A DNA stretch of 64,000 nt from Halorussus limi (GCF_023238205.1 NZ_CP096659.1:2063626-2127625), one strand, 5' to 3'. Shown: positions 43,139 to 52,847, numbered from the stretch's first letter. Notes: generated from the letters alone by a model not told the origin. Numbers and translations: made by a program.

Positions 43139-43246
43139 CGACGACGGTGGTCCCCGAGGGGGTTTCCCGTAGACCGAGCGTACTCACCCCGTTCGGACAC
43201 AGACTGCGACGCCAAAAATTATGTCTAACGCCTCGGTAACTCGACC

Positions 43247-43687
43247 ATGGATACTGCCGGTCCCCGGCCCGCGTCCGGACTCGCCCCCGCGGCGAAGTGG
43301 TCGATGTACGCGGGCGCCTACGCCTTCCTCTGTGGCACCGTCCTGCTGTTGCTCCTCGGACCCGTCGCCCGCACGGTGGCGAGCGTACTGGCGGCGCCGA
43401 CCGACTTCCCGGCGCTCGTACTCGCGGGGCCGATTCCGGTCGTCGGGGTCGTCGTCTGGTGGGCGGTGGTCGAGCGACGGGACGCCCGTTCGTACCTCGT
43501 CGGCGGGGCCGTCGGACTGCTGACGGCGGCGTTCACGGTTCTCCTCTGGGCTCTCTGGGCGCTGTTCGTCTGGGAGTTGGGACTGCTTCTGTGGGCCGGA
43601 GTGCTGGTCCTGTTCCTGCTCGCGGTCTCAGGCATCGCGGGCGTGCCGCTGATGTACGCCCGGCGGCGTCTGGACGACCGGCCGTGA
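43247..43687 (+). CDS. Four-helix haloarchaeal membrane protein
   Basis: A 146-residue hydrophobic protein with helices around residues 23-45, 53-72, 82-110 and 112-135, several Trp residues (LLWALWALFVWELGLLLW) and short polar ends. Nothing in it identifies a family. An AAAAATTATG element about 30 bases before the ATG is the likely promoter, with leaderless spacing. It stands alone between the acyl-CoA dehydrogenase and aminotransferase genes. Confidence 0.7.
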   Translation: MDTAGPRPASGLAPAAKWSMYAGAYAFLCGTVLLLLLGPVARTVASVLAAPTDFPALVLAGPIPVVGVVVWWAVVERRDARSYLVGGAVGLLTAAFTVLLWALWALFVWELGLLLWAGVLVLFLLAVSGIAGVPLMYARRRLDDRP

Positions 43688-43768
43688 GGGGGCAACGATG
43701 GGAACGCCCCGCCCGTAGCGGTGTTTCCAATCTATGGGAAGCGGTTCTATAGCCGTTCGCCGGTGACA

Positions 43769-43773
43769 TTTAT
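43769..43773 (+). promoter_or_regulatory. TATA-like box fixing a GTG start
   Basis: TTTAT lies 26-30 bases before the GTG at 43799. The box would be inside the coding region if the upstream ATG at 43721 were used, so it favours the GTG. Confidence 0.55.
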
Positions 43774-43798
43774 CCCGCTCTCCGTCGTGGCAGCAGGC

Positions 43799-44920
43799 GT
43801 GACTCCCACCGAACTCCGGGCCGCGATGCCCGCGCTCGACCGCACGATTTATCTGAACACCGGGGCCGCGGGGCCGAGTCCGACGAACGTGGTCGAGGCC
43901 GTCGAGTCCTGCGTCGAGTGCCACGAGTACGAGTCGCCCGCCGCGGAGGGGATGTACCCCGCCGCGTTCGACGTGTTCGACGAGACCCGCGAGACGATAG
44001 CGAGCCACTTCGACGTGGACAGCGACGAAATCGCGCTCACCCAGAGCACGACCGACGGCATCAATCGCATCGCCGCCGCCCTCGACTGGGAGCGGGGCGA
44101 CACCGTGGTTCGGACCGACCTCGAACACTCCTCCGGAATCCTGCCGTGGAAGCGCCTGAAGCGCCGGGGCGTCGAAGTCGAGGTGGTCGAGAGCGACGGG
44201 GGACGCCTCGATACGGACGAGACGAAGTCCGCCGTGCGCGACGCGAAACTCGTCTGTCTGAGTTCGCTGACGTGGAGTCACGGCACGCGCCTGCCCGTCC
44301 GCGAGATAGTCGAGACGGCCCACGACGCGGGCGCGCTGGTCCTCGTGGACGCCGTCCAGTGCCCCGGCCAGATGCCGGTGGACGTGCGCGAGTGGGGCGC
44401 TGACTTCGTGGCTGGCGCGGGCCACAAGTGGCTGCTCGGTCCCTTCGGCGCGGGATTCGTCCACGTCGCTCCGGGCGCGGAGACGCACCTCGACCCGGCC
44501 CACATCGGCTACCGGAGCGTCGAGGACCCCAACGCCGAAGAGTACGCCTACGAACCCGGCGCTCACCGACTGGAGGTCGGGACGGTCTCGCCCGCGCCGT
44601 ACGCGGGCCTGTCGGAAGCCATCGAGACCATCGAGAGCGTGGGGTACCAGGCGATTCAGAGCCGTGTCGAAGACCTAACCGACCGGCTCAAGGAGGGTAT
44701 CGTGAACTCCGAAACTGCGCGCCTGCTGAGTCCGCGCGAGTACGAGTCGGGTCTCGTCACGTTCGCAATCGACGACCCCGACCCCGAGGCGTTCGTGGAG
44801 GAACTGGCCGACGACGGGGTTCGGATTCGGTCGCTCCCCTTTCCGGAGAACGCGGTCCGGGCGTCGGTTCACGTCTTCAATTCGGAAGCGGACGTGGACG
44901 AGTTGGTCGAGTGGCTCTGA
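43799..44920 (+). CDS. Class V PLP aminotransferase / cysteine desulfurase-like
   Basis: A 373-residue fold-type I enzyme. IYLNTGAAGPSP opens it, LTQSTTDGINRIAAALDW is the PLP phosphate-binding region, LVDAVQCPGQMPVDV holds the PLP-ring Asp, and Lys210 in GAGHKWLLGPFG is the PLP lysine. VRISLPFPENAVRAS-like residues close the fold. No active-site Cys typical of the SufS loop is apparent, and it may be a selenocysteine lyase/isopenicillin epimerase-like aminotransferase. The GTG start at 43799 is favoured by the TATA box at 43769. Confidence 0.85.
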   Translation: MTPTELRAAMPALDRTIYLNTGAAGPSPTNVVEAVESCVECHEYESPAAEGMYPAAFDVFDETRETIASHFDVDSDEIALTQSTTDGINRIAAALDWERGDTVVRTDLEHSSGILPWKRLKRRGVEVEVVESDGGRLDTDETKSAVRDAKLVCLSSLTWSHGTRLPVREIVETAHDAGALVLVDAVQCPGQMPVDVREWGADFVAGAGHKWLLGPFGAGFVHVAPGAETHLDPAHIGYRSVEDPNAEEYAYEPGAHRLEVGTVSPAPYAGLSEAIETIESVGYQAIQSRVEDLTDRLKEGIVNSETARLLSPREYESGLVTFAIDDPDPEAFVEELADDGVRIRSLPFPENAVRASVHVFNSEADVDELVEWL

Positions 44921-45009
44921 ATCGGGGGTTTCGTCGTTCTAGCGGTCGCCTGCGACTCTCCGAAAGCCGAGGCCGGGAACCTGATGAACCTGCTCGTCGC
45001 ACACGCTCT

Positions 45010-45915
45010 ATGGACACCGACAGGCAACTGTACGAGAGCGACGCGACCGGGCGACAGCGCGGCGTGTACGACGATATCCAGGCGACGCTACGCGCGCCGG
45101 TGGTCAACTGGATATTCCGGACGCTGATGGCCAACGACCCGGACTTCACGCGGTATCTCTGGGGGCAGGTCAAGCCCACGTTCGAGACGCGAGCCTTCGG
45201 CAGGTACTCGGTCGCGTACCGCGACGAGGTTCTTTCGGCGGTCAAAGCGGAAGCCGAAGACGAACACGATTCGGACGGCTCCGAACTTCCGGCGTACCGC
45301 CGCGCCGACCTCGACCTGCGCCCCGCCGAGTTCCGCGAACTCCGTGGACAAGTGGCGACCTTCGACGTGGTCGCCCCGCGTCTCGCCGCGCTGTTCGAGG
45401 TGGTAGACCGGTCGTTGCAAGACGAATCGGTCGGTTCGGCGGAGGTCGACGACGCGGGGGCGACCCAACCTCTGCCCTCGTGGCTCGACCGTGACCGCGG
45501 GGTCTCGCCAACGATGGTGGACGCGCCTCCCGACGAGTTGGGCGACACCGTCGAGCGAATCCGGACGTTCCACGGACTAGACGACAATCTGCCGAGCATC
45601 TACCGGTGTCTCGCGCAGTGGCCCCCGTACCTCCGGACCGCGTGGGACGACCTCGAACCGACGCTGGAGTCGGCGGCGTTCGACCGGGCCTGCGAGCGCG
45701 CGGACGAGGAGACGGACGCGTTTGTCGATTCGATTCCGTACGCGCCCCGACTCTCGCCAGACGACCTGCGCTCGTGGGGTGTGGACGACGAGGCGGTGAG
45801 CGAACTGCGGGAACTGTTCGAGACGTTCAACCGCGGGCCGATAGGGACGGTGCTGCCGGCGCTACACATGTACGCGGCGATGCTGAACGTCGAGGGTCGG
45901 CGAGAAATGGGCTGA
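45010..45915 (+). CDS. DehI-like haloacid dehalogenase family protein
   Basis: A 301-residue all-helical protein resembling the DehI (group I 2-haloacid dehalogenase / halocarboxylic acid dehydrogenase) family. The chain looks like two similar halves: GVYDDIQATLRAPVVNWIFRTLMANDPDF (about 18-46) and ERIRTFHGLDDNLPSIYRCLAQWPPYLRTAW (about 184-214), as in DehI, which is a pseudo-dimer. A Pro/Ser-rich linker of about 25 residues separates them. Catalytic Asp/Asn positions could not be confirmed by eye, so dehalogenase activity is only a family inference. Convergent with mcmA, 21 bases between stops. Confidence 0.7.
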   Translation: MDTDRQLYESDATGRQRGVYDDIQATLRAPVVNWIFRTLMANDPDFTRYLWGQVKPTFETRAFGRYSVAYRDEVLSAVKAEAEDEHDSDGSELPAYRRADLDLRPAEFRELRGQVATFDVVAPRLAALFEVVDRSLQDESVGSAEVDDAGATQPLPSWLDRDRGVSPTMVDAPPDELGDTVERIRTFHGLDDNLPSIYRCLAQWPPYLRTAWDDLEPTLESAAFDRACERADEETDAFVDSIPYAPRLSPDDLRSWGVDDEAVSELRELFETFNRGPIGTVLPALHMYAAMLNVEGRREMG

Positions 45916-45936
45916 CGAGCGGTCGTGGCGGCCGAC

Positions 45937-47619
45937 TCACACCGCCGCGCCGGGCTTGTACTCCCCGAACACGTCGCGCATCACGCCGCAGATTTCGCCG
46001 ACCGTCGCGTAGGCCTTCACGGCGTCCACGATGTACGGCATCACGTTGCCGTCGCCCTCGGCGGCCTCCCGGAGGGCGTCGAGTTTCGCCTCGACCTCCT
46101 CGTCGTCGCGGTCGTCTTTCACGTCGTTCAGGCGGTCTATCTGGCGCTGTTCGTCCTCCTCGGTCACTTCCTGAATGTCGACCTCGGGGTCCTCGTCCAC
46201 CTCGAACTCGTTGACGCCGACGATGACGCGCTCTTTCTCCTCGATTTCGCGCTGGCGCTCGTAGGCCACGTCCTGAATCTGGCGCTGGACCCACTGGTCC
46301 TCGATGGCCTGCAACATGCCGCCCTTCTCGTCCACCGTGTCGAGGATGTCGAAGGCGTCCTCCTCGACGCCGTCGGTCAGGCTCTCGACGTAGTAACTCC
46401 CCGCGAGCGGGTCGATGGTGTCGGCCGCGCCCGACTCGTGGGCCAGAATCTGCTGGGTCCGCAGGGCGGTCCGGACGCTCTCCTCGGTGGGGAGCGCGAG
46501 CGCCTCGTCCTTCCCGTTGGTGTGGAGGCTCTGGGTCCCGCCGAGGACCGCCGCGAGCGCCTGATACGCCACGCGGACGATGTTGTTGTCCACCTGCTGG
46601 GCGGTCAGGGTCGACCCGGCGGTCTGGGTGTGGAACTTCAGTTGCTTGGACTTGGGGTTCTCCGCGCCGAACCGTTCCTCCATAATCTTCGCCCACATCC
46701 GGCGGGCCGCCCGGAACTTGGCGACCTCCTCCAAAATGTTGTTGTGAGCGTTGAAGAAGAAGGATAGCTGAGGCGCGAAGTCGTCCACGTCGAGTCCGGC
46801 GTCCATCGCGGCCTCGACGTACTCGATGCCGTTACCGAGCGTGAACGCTAGTTCCTGTGCGGCCGTCGCGCCCGCCTCCCGGACGTGGTAGCCCGAGATG
46901 GAGATGGTGTTGAACTTCGGGGTCTCCTCGGCGCAGAACTCGAAGATGTCCGTGATGATGCGCATCGAGGGTTCGGGCGGGTAGATGTAGGTGTTCCGCG
47001 CGATGTACTCCTTGAGGAGGTCGTTCTGGATGGTTCCCCGAAGCTCCGCCCTATCGACGCCCTGTTTGTCGCCGACCGCGATGTACATCGCCAGTAGAAC
47101 CGACGCCGGCGCGTTGATGGTCATCGACGTGGACACCTCGTCGAGCGGGATACCGTCGAAGACCGTCTCCATGTCGTCGAGCGAGTCGATGGCGACGCCG
47201 GACTTGCCGACCTCGCCCGCGGCCATGTCGGCGTCGGAGTCGTAGCCCATCTGGGTCGGCAGGTCGAACGCCATCGAGAGCCCCGACGACCCGTTCTCGA
47301 TGAGGTACTCGAATCGCTCGTTGGTCTCCTCGGGCGTCCCGAACCCGGCGTACTGACGCATCGTCCAGAGTCGCCCGCGGTGCATCGTGGAGTACGGTCC
47401 ACGGGTGTAGGGTTCCTCGCCGGGGAAGCTCAGGTCCTCCTCGTAGTCGAGGTCGGCCACGTCGTCCGGGGTGTAGAGGCGCTTTACCTCTTGGCCGCCC
47501 GTGTCGGTCGTGAACTCCTCCTTGCGCTCGCCGAACCGCTCGACCGTGGGACCGACCGTCTCCTCCTCCCACTCCTCGCGCGCCTCGCGTATCTCTTCGA
47601 GGTCGTCGGCGTCGAACAT
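45937..47619 (-). CDS. mcmA: Methylmalonyl-CoA mutase, large (catalytic) subunit
   Basis: A 560-residue subunit of the B12-dependent mutase interconverting methylmalonyl-CoA and succinyl-CoA. [28 protein letters not shown] is the hallmark segment, followed by [57 protein letters not shown] and [14 protein letters not shown]. The cobalamin-binding domain is missing, as in archaeal enzymes with a separate small subunit, which is not encoded nearby. A methylmalonyl-CoA epimerase gene lies at 60508-60891, 13 kb away. The ATG at 47619 is preferred over longer frames. TTAA about 27 bases upstream is TATA-like. Confidence 0.96.
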   Translation of the reverse strand: MFDADDLEEIREAREEWEEETVGPTVERFGERKEEFTTDTGGQEVKRLYTPDDVADLDYEEDLSFPGEEPYTRGPYSTMHRGRLWTMRQYAGFGTPEETNERFEYLIENGSSGLSMAFDLPTQMGYDSDADMAAGEVGKSGVAIDSLDDMETVFDGIPLDEVSTSMTINAPASVLLAMYIAVGDKQGVDRAELRGTIQNDLLKEYIARNTYIYPPEPSMRIITDIFEFCAEETPKFNTISISGYHVREAGATAAQELAFTLGNGIEYVEAAMDAGLDVDDFAPQLSFFFNAHNNILEEVAKFRAARRMWAKIMEERFGAENPKSKQLKFHTQTAGSTLTAQQVDNNIVRVAYQALAAVLGGTQSLHTNGKDEALALPTEESVRTALRTQQILAHESGAADTIDPLAGSYYVESLTDGVEEDAFDILDTVDEKGGMLQAIEDQWVQRQIQDVAYERQREIEEKERVIVGVNEFEVDEDPEVDIQEVTEEDEQRQIDRLNDVKDDRDDEEVEAKLDALREAAEGDGNVMPYIVDAVKAYATVGEICGVMRDVFGEYKPGAAV

Positions 47620-47912
47620 TGTGTAGACTGACGGGCGGCCCGGTCTTAACGATTGGCGGATTGTCCCGGTCGCGCGGGAGGGCGTCCGTCGGACCGCGCG
47701 CGACTCGATCGGACCGCGCGCGAGACCGAAACCGGCCTCAGTTTCCGGCGGACGCGGGGCAAAGCATTTCGTTTCGAATGAAAGGAAACCCTTTTGATAT
47801 GTCAAAGTAGTTTTGCATGTGACAATATGCGTACTATCATCCACGTACGGCTACAACACTTGTAGTAAAGAGACCAAAATTATTTATCCCCCGTGTTTGT
47901 GTAACTCTACCT
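47620..47912. promoter_or_regulatory. Divergent regulatory region between mcmA and the sugar ABC cluster
   Basis: A 293-base region. The right half is AT-richer and carries several inverted repeats: TTGATATGTCAA at 47794-47805, CGTAC/GTACG around 47830-47849, and a perfect CTACAA-CAC-TTGTAG at 47851-47865. The TATA box TATTTATC follows at 47881-47888, 25-32 bases before the ATG at 47913. The palindromes sit where an activator or repressor such as TrmB, IclR or an Lrp-like protein would bind. No regulator gene is adjacent. Confidence 0.6.
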
Positions 47913-49385
47913 ATGGCGGACGACCAATCCACCAGCCGAGTTAGTTCAGTTTCACGACGACGCTTCGTCGAAGCGGCCGGAGCGACCGGTACGGCCCTGA
48001 GTCTCGCGGGTTGTACGGGCGGTAACGGCGGCGACTCGACCGCGACGACTACCTCGTCGGGCGACGGCGGTGGCAAGACGACGGTCCAGATAGCCACCGA
48101 CGCCGACCTGAAGGCGGTCAAATCGAAGTTCAACAAGTGGCTCCACAACGCGGGCCTCTCGAAGGACATCGAAGTCGAACCCATCGCCGGTTCAGACATT
48201 ACGAACAAGCGACAGAACAAGTACACCCAGTGGCTGTCCTCGGGTCGCAAGAAGCCCTCGCTGCTGATGATGGACAACGGTTGGACGCTCCCGTTCATCG
48301 TGCGCGACCAACTGCTCAACCTGAGCAAGGAGATTCCGGACACGGCCAAGATGGTCGAGGACGAGTACTTCAGCGCGAGCGTCGGCACCGCGAAGGGGCC
48401 GAACGACGACCTGTTCGCGATTCCGATGTACCCCGACTTCCCGACGATGCAGTACCGGAAGGACCTCGTGCAGGACGCCGGATACGACACCTCCGGATGG
48501 TCCACCTCCTCGATGAAGTGGAAGCGCTTCTCGAAGATTACCGCCGACGTGAAGAAACAGAGCGACGTGGACTACGGGTTCACGTTCCAGTTCAAGTCCT
48601 ACGCGGGCCTGTCGTGCTGTACCTTCAACGAGTTCCTGTCGAGCTACGGCGGCACTTACTTCGGCGGTCTCGACAACCTGTTCGGGCCGGTCGGCGACCG
48701 ACCCATCACGGTCGACGAGAAACCGGTCGTCGATTCGCTCCGCATGCTCCGGACGTTCGTCAACGGCGAGAGCGACAAACACGGTCTCGACGGCGTCACG
48801 GGTAACATCTCGCCGCAGTCCGTCCTCCAGTGGTCCGAGGAGCCGTCGCGGAAACCGTTCACGAACGGCAACGCCGTGATGCATCGCAACTGGCCGTACG
48901 CCGTCAACATCAGCGGTGCCGAGGACGCGCTGGGCAAGGACCTCGGCGTCATGCCCATCCCGCACGGCGTCTCTCCGGAGGAGGCCAAGTACGAGGGAAC
49001 CGGCGGCGCGACCGCCGCGCTCGGCGGCTGGCACACCGCGGTCAACCCGAACACGACGAAGAAGGAGGCCGCGCTGGAGGTCCTCAAGGCGATGACGAAC
49101 AAGCAAGTCCAGTTCAACCTCCTCGAGGAAATCGGCTGGATGCCGCCGCGACCGTCGATGCTGGATTCGGACACCGCGAAGAACATCCCCATCATGGGCC
49201 GATACATGGAGACGTTCCGCCTCGCTGGCGAGAACGCGATTCCCCGACCGGTGACGGTCGCGTGGCCCCAAGAGCGCAGCAAAATCGCGCAGGCGGCCAA
49301 CGCCACTGTCTCCGGACAGAAGCCCCCGAAGAAGGCCATGACGAACCTCAAGAGCACCATCAAGCAGATAGAGGACAGCGTCTGA
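47913..49385 (+). CDS. Tat lipoprotein, family 1 sugar-binding protein of an ABC importer
   Basis: A 490-residue extracellular solute-binding protein. Arg-Arg-Arg at 15-17 (SRRRFVEAAG) and the lipobox LAGC with Cys34 mark Tat export and lipid anchoring. A Thr/Ser-rich linker follows (about 40-55). The mature part is of the MalE/UgpB type (PMYPDFPTMQYRKDLVQDAGYD, LGGWHTAVNPNTTKKEAALEVLKAMTN). The ligand is probably a sugar, oligosaccharide or cyclitol. It is the first gene of a cluster with two permeases, an ATPase and two catabolic enzymes. The promoter region is at 47620-47912. Confidence 0.92.
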   Translation: MADDQSTSRVSSVSRRRFVEAAGATGTALSLAGCTGGNGGDSTATTTSSGDGGGKTTVQIATDADLKAVKSKFNKWLHNAGLSKDIEVEPIAGSDITNKRQNKYTQWLSSGRKKPSLLMMDNGWTLPFIVRDQLLNLSKEIPDTAKMVEDEYFSASVGTAKGPNDDLFAIPMYPDFPTMQYRKDLVQDAGYDTSGWSTSSMKWKRFSKITADVKKQSDVDYGFTFQFKSYAGLSCCTFNEFLSSYGGTYFGGLDNLFGPVGDRPITVDEKPVVDSLRMLRTFVNGESDKHGLDGVTGNISPQSVLQWSEEPSRKPFTNGNAVMHRNWPYAVNISGAEDALGKDLGVMPIPHGVSPEEAKYEGTGGATAALGGWHTAVNPNTTKKEAALEVLKAMTNKQVQFNLLEEIGWMPPRPSMLDSDTAKNIPIMGRYMETFRLAGENAIPRPVTVAWPQERSKIAQAANATVSGQKPPKKAMTNLKSTIKQIEDSV

Positions 49386-49401
49386 GCCACGAGGTCACAC
49401 A

Positions 49402-50433
49402 ATGGCGACTGACCATTCGACAGACGACTTCGAGCGCGAGAGCCGTCGGAGCGGCCCGTACGTCCGCGCCGTCCGCTGGATGGAGAACCTCGGCGACGCG
49501 GCGTTCGCGTACCTGCTGCTGACCCCGGCGTTGCTCATCCTCGGCGTCATCGCGTTCTGGCCCCTGATCAGGACGTTCGAACTCTCGCTCCACGCCGACC
49601 AACTCGTCGGTACCGGCACCGTCGGCGAGTTCGTCGGGTTGACCAACTACGTCGAGTTGCTCACCGGGCAGCGGTCGGCCCTGCTGGTACGGCCGCTGTT
49701 GCCGACCGTGGTGTGGAACGGCCAGTTCCCGTTCGTCCACGGCATCGCGAACCCGTTCACGGCGGCGCTGACGGTGACGTTCATCTTCACCATCGTGAGC
49801 GTCTTCTTCGAGACGGTCATCGGCTTCGGACAGGCGCTGGTCCTCGACCAGGACTTCCGCGGGCGGCGGTGGGTCCGGGTCGCCATCATCCTGCCGTGGG
49901 CGGTGCCCATCGTGATTCAGGGGATGATCTTCTTCCTGCTGTTCCAGCCCAACATCGGGTTCCTCGTGGACCCGCTCCAGAATCTGGGCGTCTTCAGCAG
50001 CACGCCGCTGTCGAACAGCGTGGACTCGATGATAATCCTCGTGGTCGCGGACGTCTGGAAGACCTCTGCGTTCATGGCCCTGCTCATCCTCGCGGGCCTC
50101 CAGAGCATCGACCGCAATCTCTACGAGGTGGCCCGCGTCACGGGCGCGAGCAAGTGGCAGCAGTTCACGATGATAACCCTGCCGCTGGTCCTGCCGACGG
50201 TGCTGGTCGCGATGCTGTTCCGCACCATCGGCGCGCTCCGAATCTTCGGTCTCATCGAGACCGTCACGAGTTGTAGCACGGTGCCGTCGCTCTCGTGTCT
50301 GGTCGTCTCGGCGTTCAGTTCGCGCCAGTACGGGACCGCCGCGGCCATCGCGTTCATCACCGCGGGCATCATCGCGGTGGCGGTGTCGGTGTACATCGCC
50401 AAGTTCGCCGACGCGCAGGGAGGTGGCGTCTGA
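49402..50433 (+). CDS. Sugar ABC transporter permease, MalF type
   Basis: A 343-residue permease with about six membrane helices (around residues 32-55, 115-145, 160-185, 205-235, 270-285 and 310-335). The EAA loop for the ATPase is YEVARVTGASKWQQFTMITLPLVLPT at about 245-270. It starts 16 bases after the binding protein and its stop overlaps the next start by one base (TGATG). It pairs with the MalG-type permease. A loop with GQRSALLVRPLLPTVVWNGQFPF replaces the longer periplasmic domain of MalF. Confidence 0.92.
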   Translation: MATDHSTDDFERESRRSGPYVRAVRWMENLGDAAFAYLLLTPALLILGVIAFWPLIRTFELSLHADQLVGTGTVGEFVGLTNYVELLTGQRSALLVRPLLPTVVWNGQFPFVHGIANPFTAALTVTFIFTIVSVFFETVIGFGQALVLDQDFRGRRWVRVAIILPWAVPIVIQGMIFFLLFQPNIGFLVDPLQNLGVFSSTPLSNSVDSMIILVVADVWKTSAFMALLILAGLQSIDRNLYEVARVTGASKWQQFTMITLPLVLPTVLVAMLFRTIGALRIFGLIETVTSCSTVPSLSCLVVSAFSSRQYGTAAAIAFITAGIIAVAVSVYIAKFADAQGGGV

Positions 50434-51428
50434 TGGCCCAGCAGTCGGACACGGTCGGCATCGACGCCGACGCGGACGCCTCGAAGGGGCCGTTCGGTCG
50501 GTGGGTCTCCAAGGCCATCCGGAACCCCGAGCGCGTCTACCGCGCGATGTTCTACGTCGTGACGGCGTTCTTCCTGTTCACGACGCTGTTCCCGTTCTAC
50601 TGGCTGTTGGTGCTCGCGGTGACGCCGAACGAGGCCATCACCAGTTTCGGCTTCCCGCCGGTGCCGCACGGGTTCAACCCCGGGGCGTTCCTCACCATCT
50701 TCGAGACGGTGCCGCTGCACATCTACGTGCTGAACAGCTTCGTGCTGGGCATCACTACGACCGCCATCGTGCTGGTCATCGCCAGCCTCGCGGGCTACGT
50801 GTTCGGCAGACTCGACTTCCCCGGGCGGCGGCCGCTGATGCTGCTGATACTGGCGGTGTCGTACTTCCCGCCCGCGGCGTTCCTGCTGCCGCTGTTCCAA
50901 CTGTTCACCGGGAACGTCACCGTCGGCCTGTTCGGCGTCTCGGTGTCGAGTCCGAACCTGTACAACACGCCGGCCCCGATGGTGATGCCGTTCACGGCGC
51001 TGTTCATGCCGCTGTCCATCTTCATCCTGACGACGTTCTACGGGCAGATTCCGGACGGATTGGAGGACGCGGCGCGCATCGAGGGGACGACGCGACTCGG
51101 GGCGCTGTTCCGGGTCATCATGCCGCTGTCGGCGCCCGGAGTGGCGACGGCGGGCGTGCTGACGTTCATCTCGGTGTACAACGAGTTCTTCTTCTCTTTC
51201 CTGATGAACGACGGACAGGTCGCGTCCAAACTCGCCCAGTTCTTCGCGTCCCAGAACAACTGGGCGCCTCTCGTGCAGGGCATACTGGCGTATCAGGGCC
51301 AGTACTCACAGATGTACAACTTGATGGCGGCCGCGAGCATCGTCGGCGTGCTTCCGGTCGCGGTGTTGGTCGTCATCGCACAGGAGAAAATCGTGAGCGG
51401 ACTGACCGCGGGAGCGCTCAAGGAGTGA
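50433..51428 (+). CDS. Sugar ABC transporter permease, MalG type
   Basis: A 331-residue permease. The first about 30 residues are acidic and cytoplasmic. About six helices follow (starting near residues 43, 105, 138, 175, 215 and 295). The EAA loop reads LEDAARIEGTTRLGALFRVIMPLSAPG, around residues 210-235. The ATG overlaps the previous TGA by one base, so translation is coupled. With the MalF-type partner it forms the channel of the importer. A longer upstream frame exists but would overlap the MalF gene by 138 bases. Confidence 0.92.
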   Translation: MAQQSDTVGIDADADASKGPFGRWVSKAIRNPERVYRAMFYVVTAFFLFTTLFPFYWLLVLAVTPNEAITSFGFPPVPHGFNPGAFLTIFETVPLHIYVLNSFVLGITTTAIVLVIASLAGYVFGRLDFPGRRPLMLLILAVSYFPPAAFLLPLFQLFTGNVTVGLFGVSVSSPNLYNTPAPMVMPFTALFMPLSIFILTTFYGQIPDGLEDAARIEGTTRLGALFRVIMPLSAPGVATAGVLTFISVYNEFFFSFLMNDGQVASKLAQFFASQNNWAPLVQGILAYQGQYSQMYNLMAAASIVGVLPVAVLVVIAQEKIVSGLTAGALKE

Positions 51429-51435
51429 TTCCACG

Positions 51436-52629
51436 ATGGGAGACGTAAACTTAGAAGACGTGACGAAGGAGTACGGAGACGTCGTCGCGGTGAACGACAT
51501 GAACCTCGACATCGAGGACGGCGAGTTCGTCACCTTGGTCGGCCCCTCGGGGTGTGGCAAATCGACCACGCTGGAGACCATCGCCGGACTCACGAAACCG
51601 ACGTCCGGCACCATCTCCATCGCGGACCGCGAGGTAACAGACCTGCCGCCGAAGGACAGGGGAATCGCGATGGTGTTCCAGAACATCGCGCTGTTCCCCC
51701 ACATGGACGTCTACGACAACATCAGCTTCGGGCTCCGACTTCGGGACTACCCGAAAGAGGAGATAGACCGGCGGGTCGAGCGCGCCTCCGACATCGTCCA
51801 GTTGGAGGGGATGTTGGACCGCATGCCCGACGAGATGTCGGGCGGGCAGCGCCAGCGCGTCGCCATCGCCCGCGCAATCGTCCGGGAACCCGAAGTGTTC
51901 CTGATGGACGAACCGCTGGCGAACCTCGACGCGAAGTTGCGGGTTCACATGCGGACGGAACTCCAGCGCCTCCACAAAGAACTGGACACCACCATCATCT
52001 ACGTGACCCACGACCAGGCCGAGGCGATGACGATGTCCGACCGCATCGCCATCATCGACGGCGGCGAACTCCAACAGATTGCCCCGCCGCTCGTCTGCTA
52101 CAACGAGCCGGCGAATCTGTTCGTCGCGGGGTTCATCGGGTCGCCCTCCATGAACTTCGTCGAGGGGGAGGTCACGTCCGCGGGCCTCTCGACGCCCGAC
52201 TTCGACGTGGCGTTCGACCCCGAGGCGGTCGGCGTCGAACCGGGCGACCGGGTCACGCTCGGAATCCGACCCGAGGACGTGCATCTCGCGGACGTCGCGG
52301 GGCAGGTCGCCCACCAGACCGACCCGCTCGACGCGAGGACCGACGTGCTGGAACCGATGGGCGACGAGATATTCGTCTACCTCGAAACCGGCGAGACCGG
52401 CGACGACACCGCCATGGGCGGCGAGGCGGCCGAGGTCGACCAGTTGCTCATGTCGGTCGACCCCGACGCCGACATCGACTCGGACGAACCGGTCGAGGTG
52501 GTCTTCGACCGCGAGAGCGTCCACCTCTTCGACACCGACACCGGCGAGGCCATCACGCACTCGCTGGTCGCGGACGAGGCGGACGCGGCGGACGACGACC
52601 GGGCGACCCCGGCGGAGGGGGACGACTGA
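51436..52629 (+). CDS. Sugar ABC transporter ATPase, MalK/UgpC type
   Basis: A 397-residue ATPase. Walker A is GPSGCGKST (36-44), the signature is MSGGQRQRVAIARA (from residue 134), Walker B is VFLMDEPLANLD with Asp158-Glu159, and YVTHDQAEAM has the switch His. The C-terminal TOBE region (about 235-370: GIRPEDVHLAD, VLEPMGDEIFVYLETG) has an acidic insertion (about 315-345) and a very acidic tail, both of haloarchaeal style. It starts eight bases after the permease stop, so it is co-transcribed. TOBE domains often bind regulators or the sugar-phosphorylation state. Confidence 0.95.
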   Translation: MGDVNLEDVTKEYGDVVAVNDMNLDIEDGEFVTLVGPSGCGKSTTLETIAGLTKPTSGTISIADREVTDLPPKDRGIAMVFQNIALFPHMDVYDNISFGLRLRDYPKEEIDRRVERASDIVQLEGMLDRMPDEMSGGQRQRVAIARAIVREPEVFLMDEPLANLDAKLRVHMRTELQRLHKELDTTIIYVTHDQAEAMTMSDRIAIIDGGELQQIAPPLVCYNEPANLFVAGFIGSPSMNFVEGEVTSAGLSTPDFDVAFDPEAVGVEPGDRVTLGIRPEDVHLADVAGQVAHQTDPLDARTDVLEPMGDEIFVYLETGETGDDTAMGGEAAEVDQLLMSVDPDADIDSDEPVEVVFDRESVHLFDTDTGEAITHSLVADEADAADDDRATPAEGDD

Positions 52630-52631
52630 CC

Positions 52632-52832
52632 ATGTCGGAGGCGGCGCTGGTGTACTTCGGCGCGGGCACGCTCCTGTTCTTCTTCTGGGCGTACGGCATC
52701 GTGTCGTTCGCGCTCGACTGCAAGAACAAGTTTCTCCCCGCCGCCGCCCGCCTGGCCGCCAACTGGCGGGCGCGTCGGCGCGACGAGTCCCGCGAGGAGG
52801 AGCGCGAGCAGCGCGAACAGCAGCTCTACTGA
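52632..52832 (+). CDS. 66-residue single-pass membrane protein in the sugar ABC operon
   Basis: The ATG at 52632 follows the ATPase stop by two bases. The protein has one hydrophobic helix (about residues 5-30, YFGAGTLLFFFWAYGIVSFAL) and a cytoplasmic-looking, highly charged tail (RRRDESREEEREQREQQLY). I do not recognise a family. Its placement, immediately after the ATPase and before the dehydrogenase, suggests an accessory or stabilising subunit of the transporter. Codon use matches the neighbours. Confidence 0.65.
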   Translation: MSEAALVYFGAGTLLFFFWAYGIVSFALDCKNKFLPAAARLAANWRARRRDESREEEREQREQQLY

Positions 52833-52847
52833 TAGACTCTAGCTAAC

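Noticed and set aside
50295-51428. Earlier start for the MalG-type permease
   Set aside because: It would overlap the MalF-type gene by 138 bases and add a basic, unconserved lead. The coupled ATG at 50433 is better.
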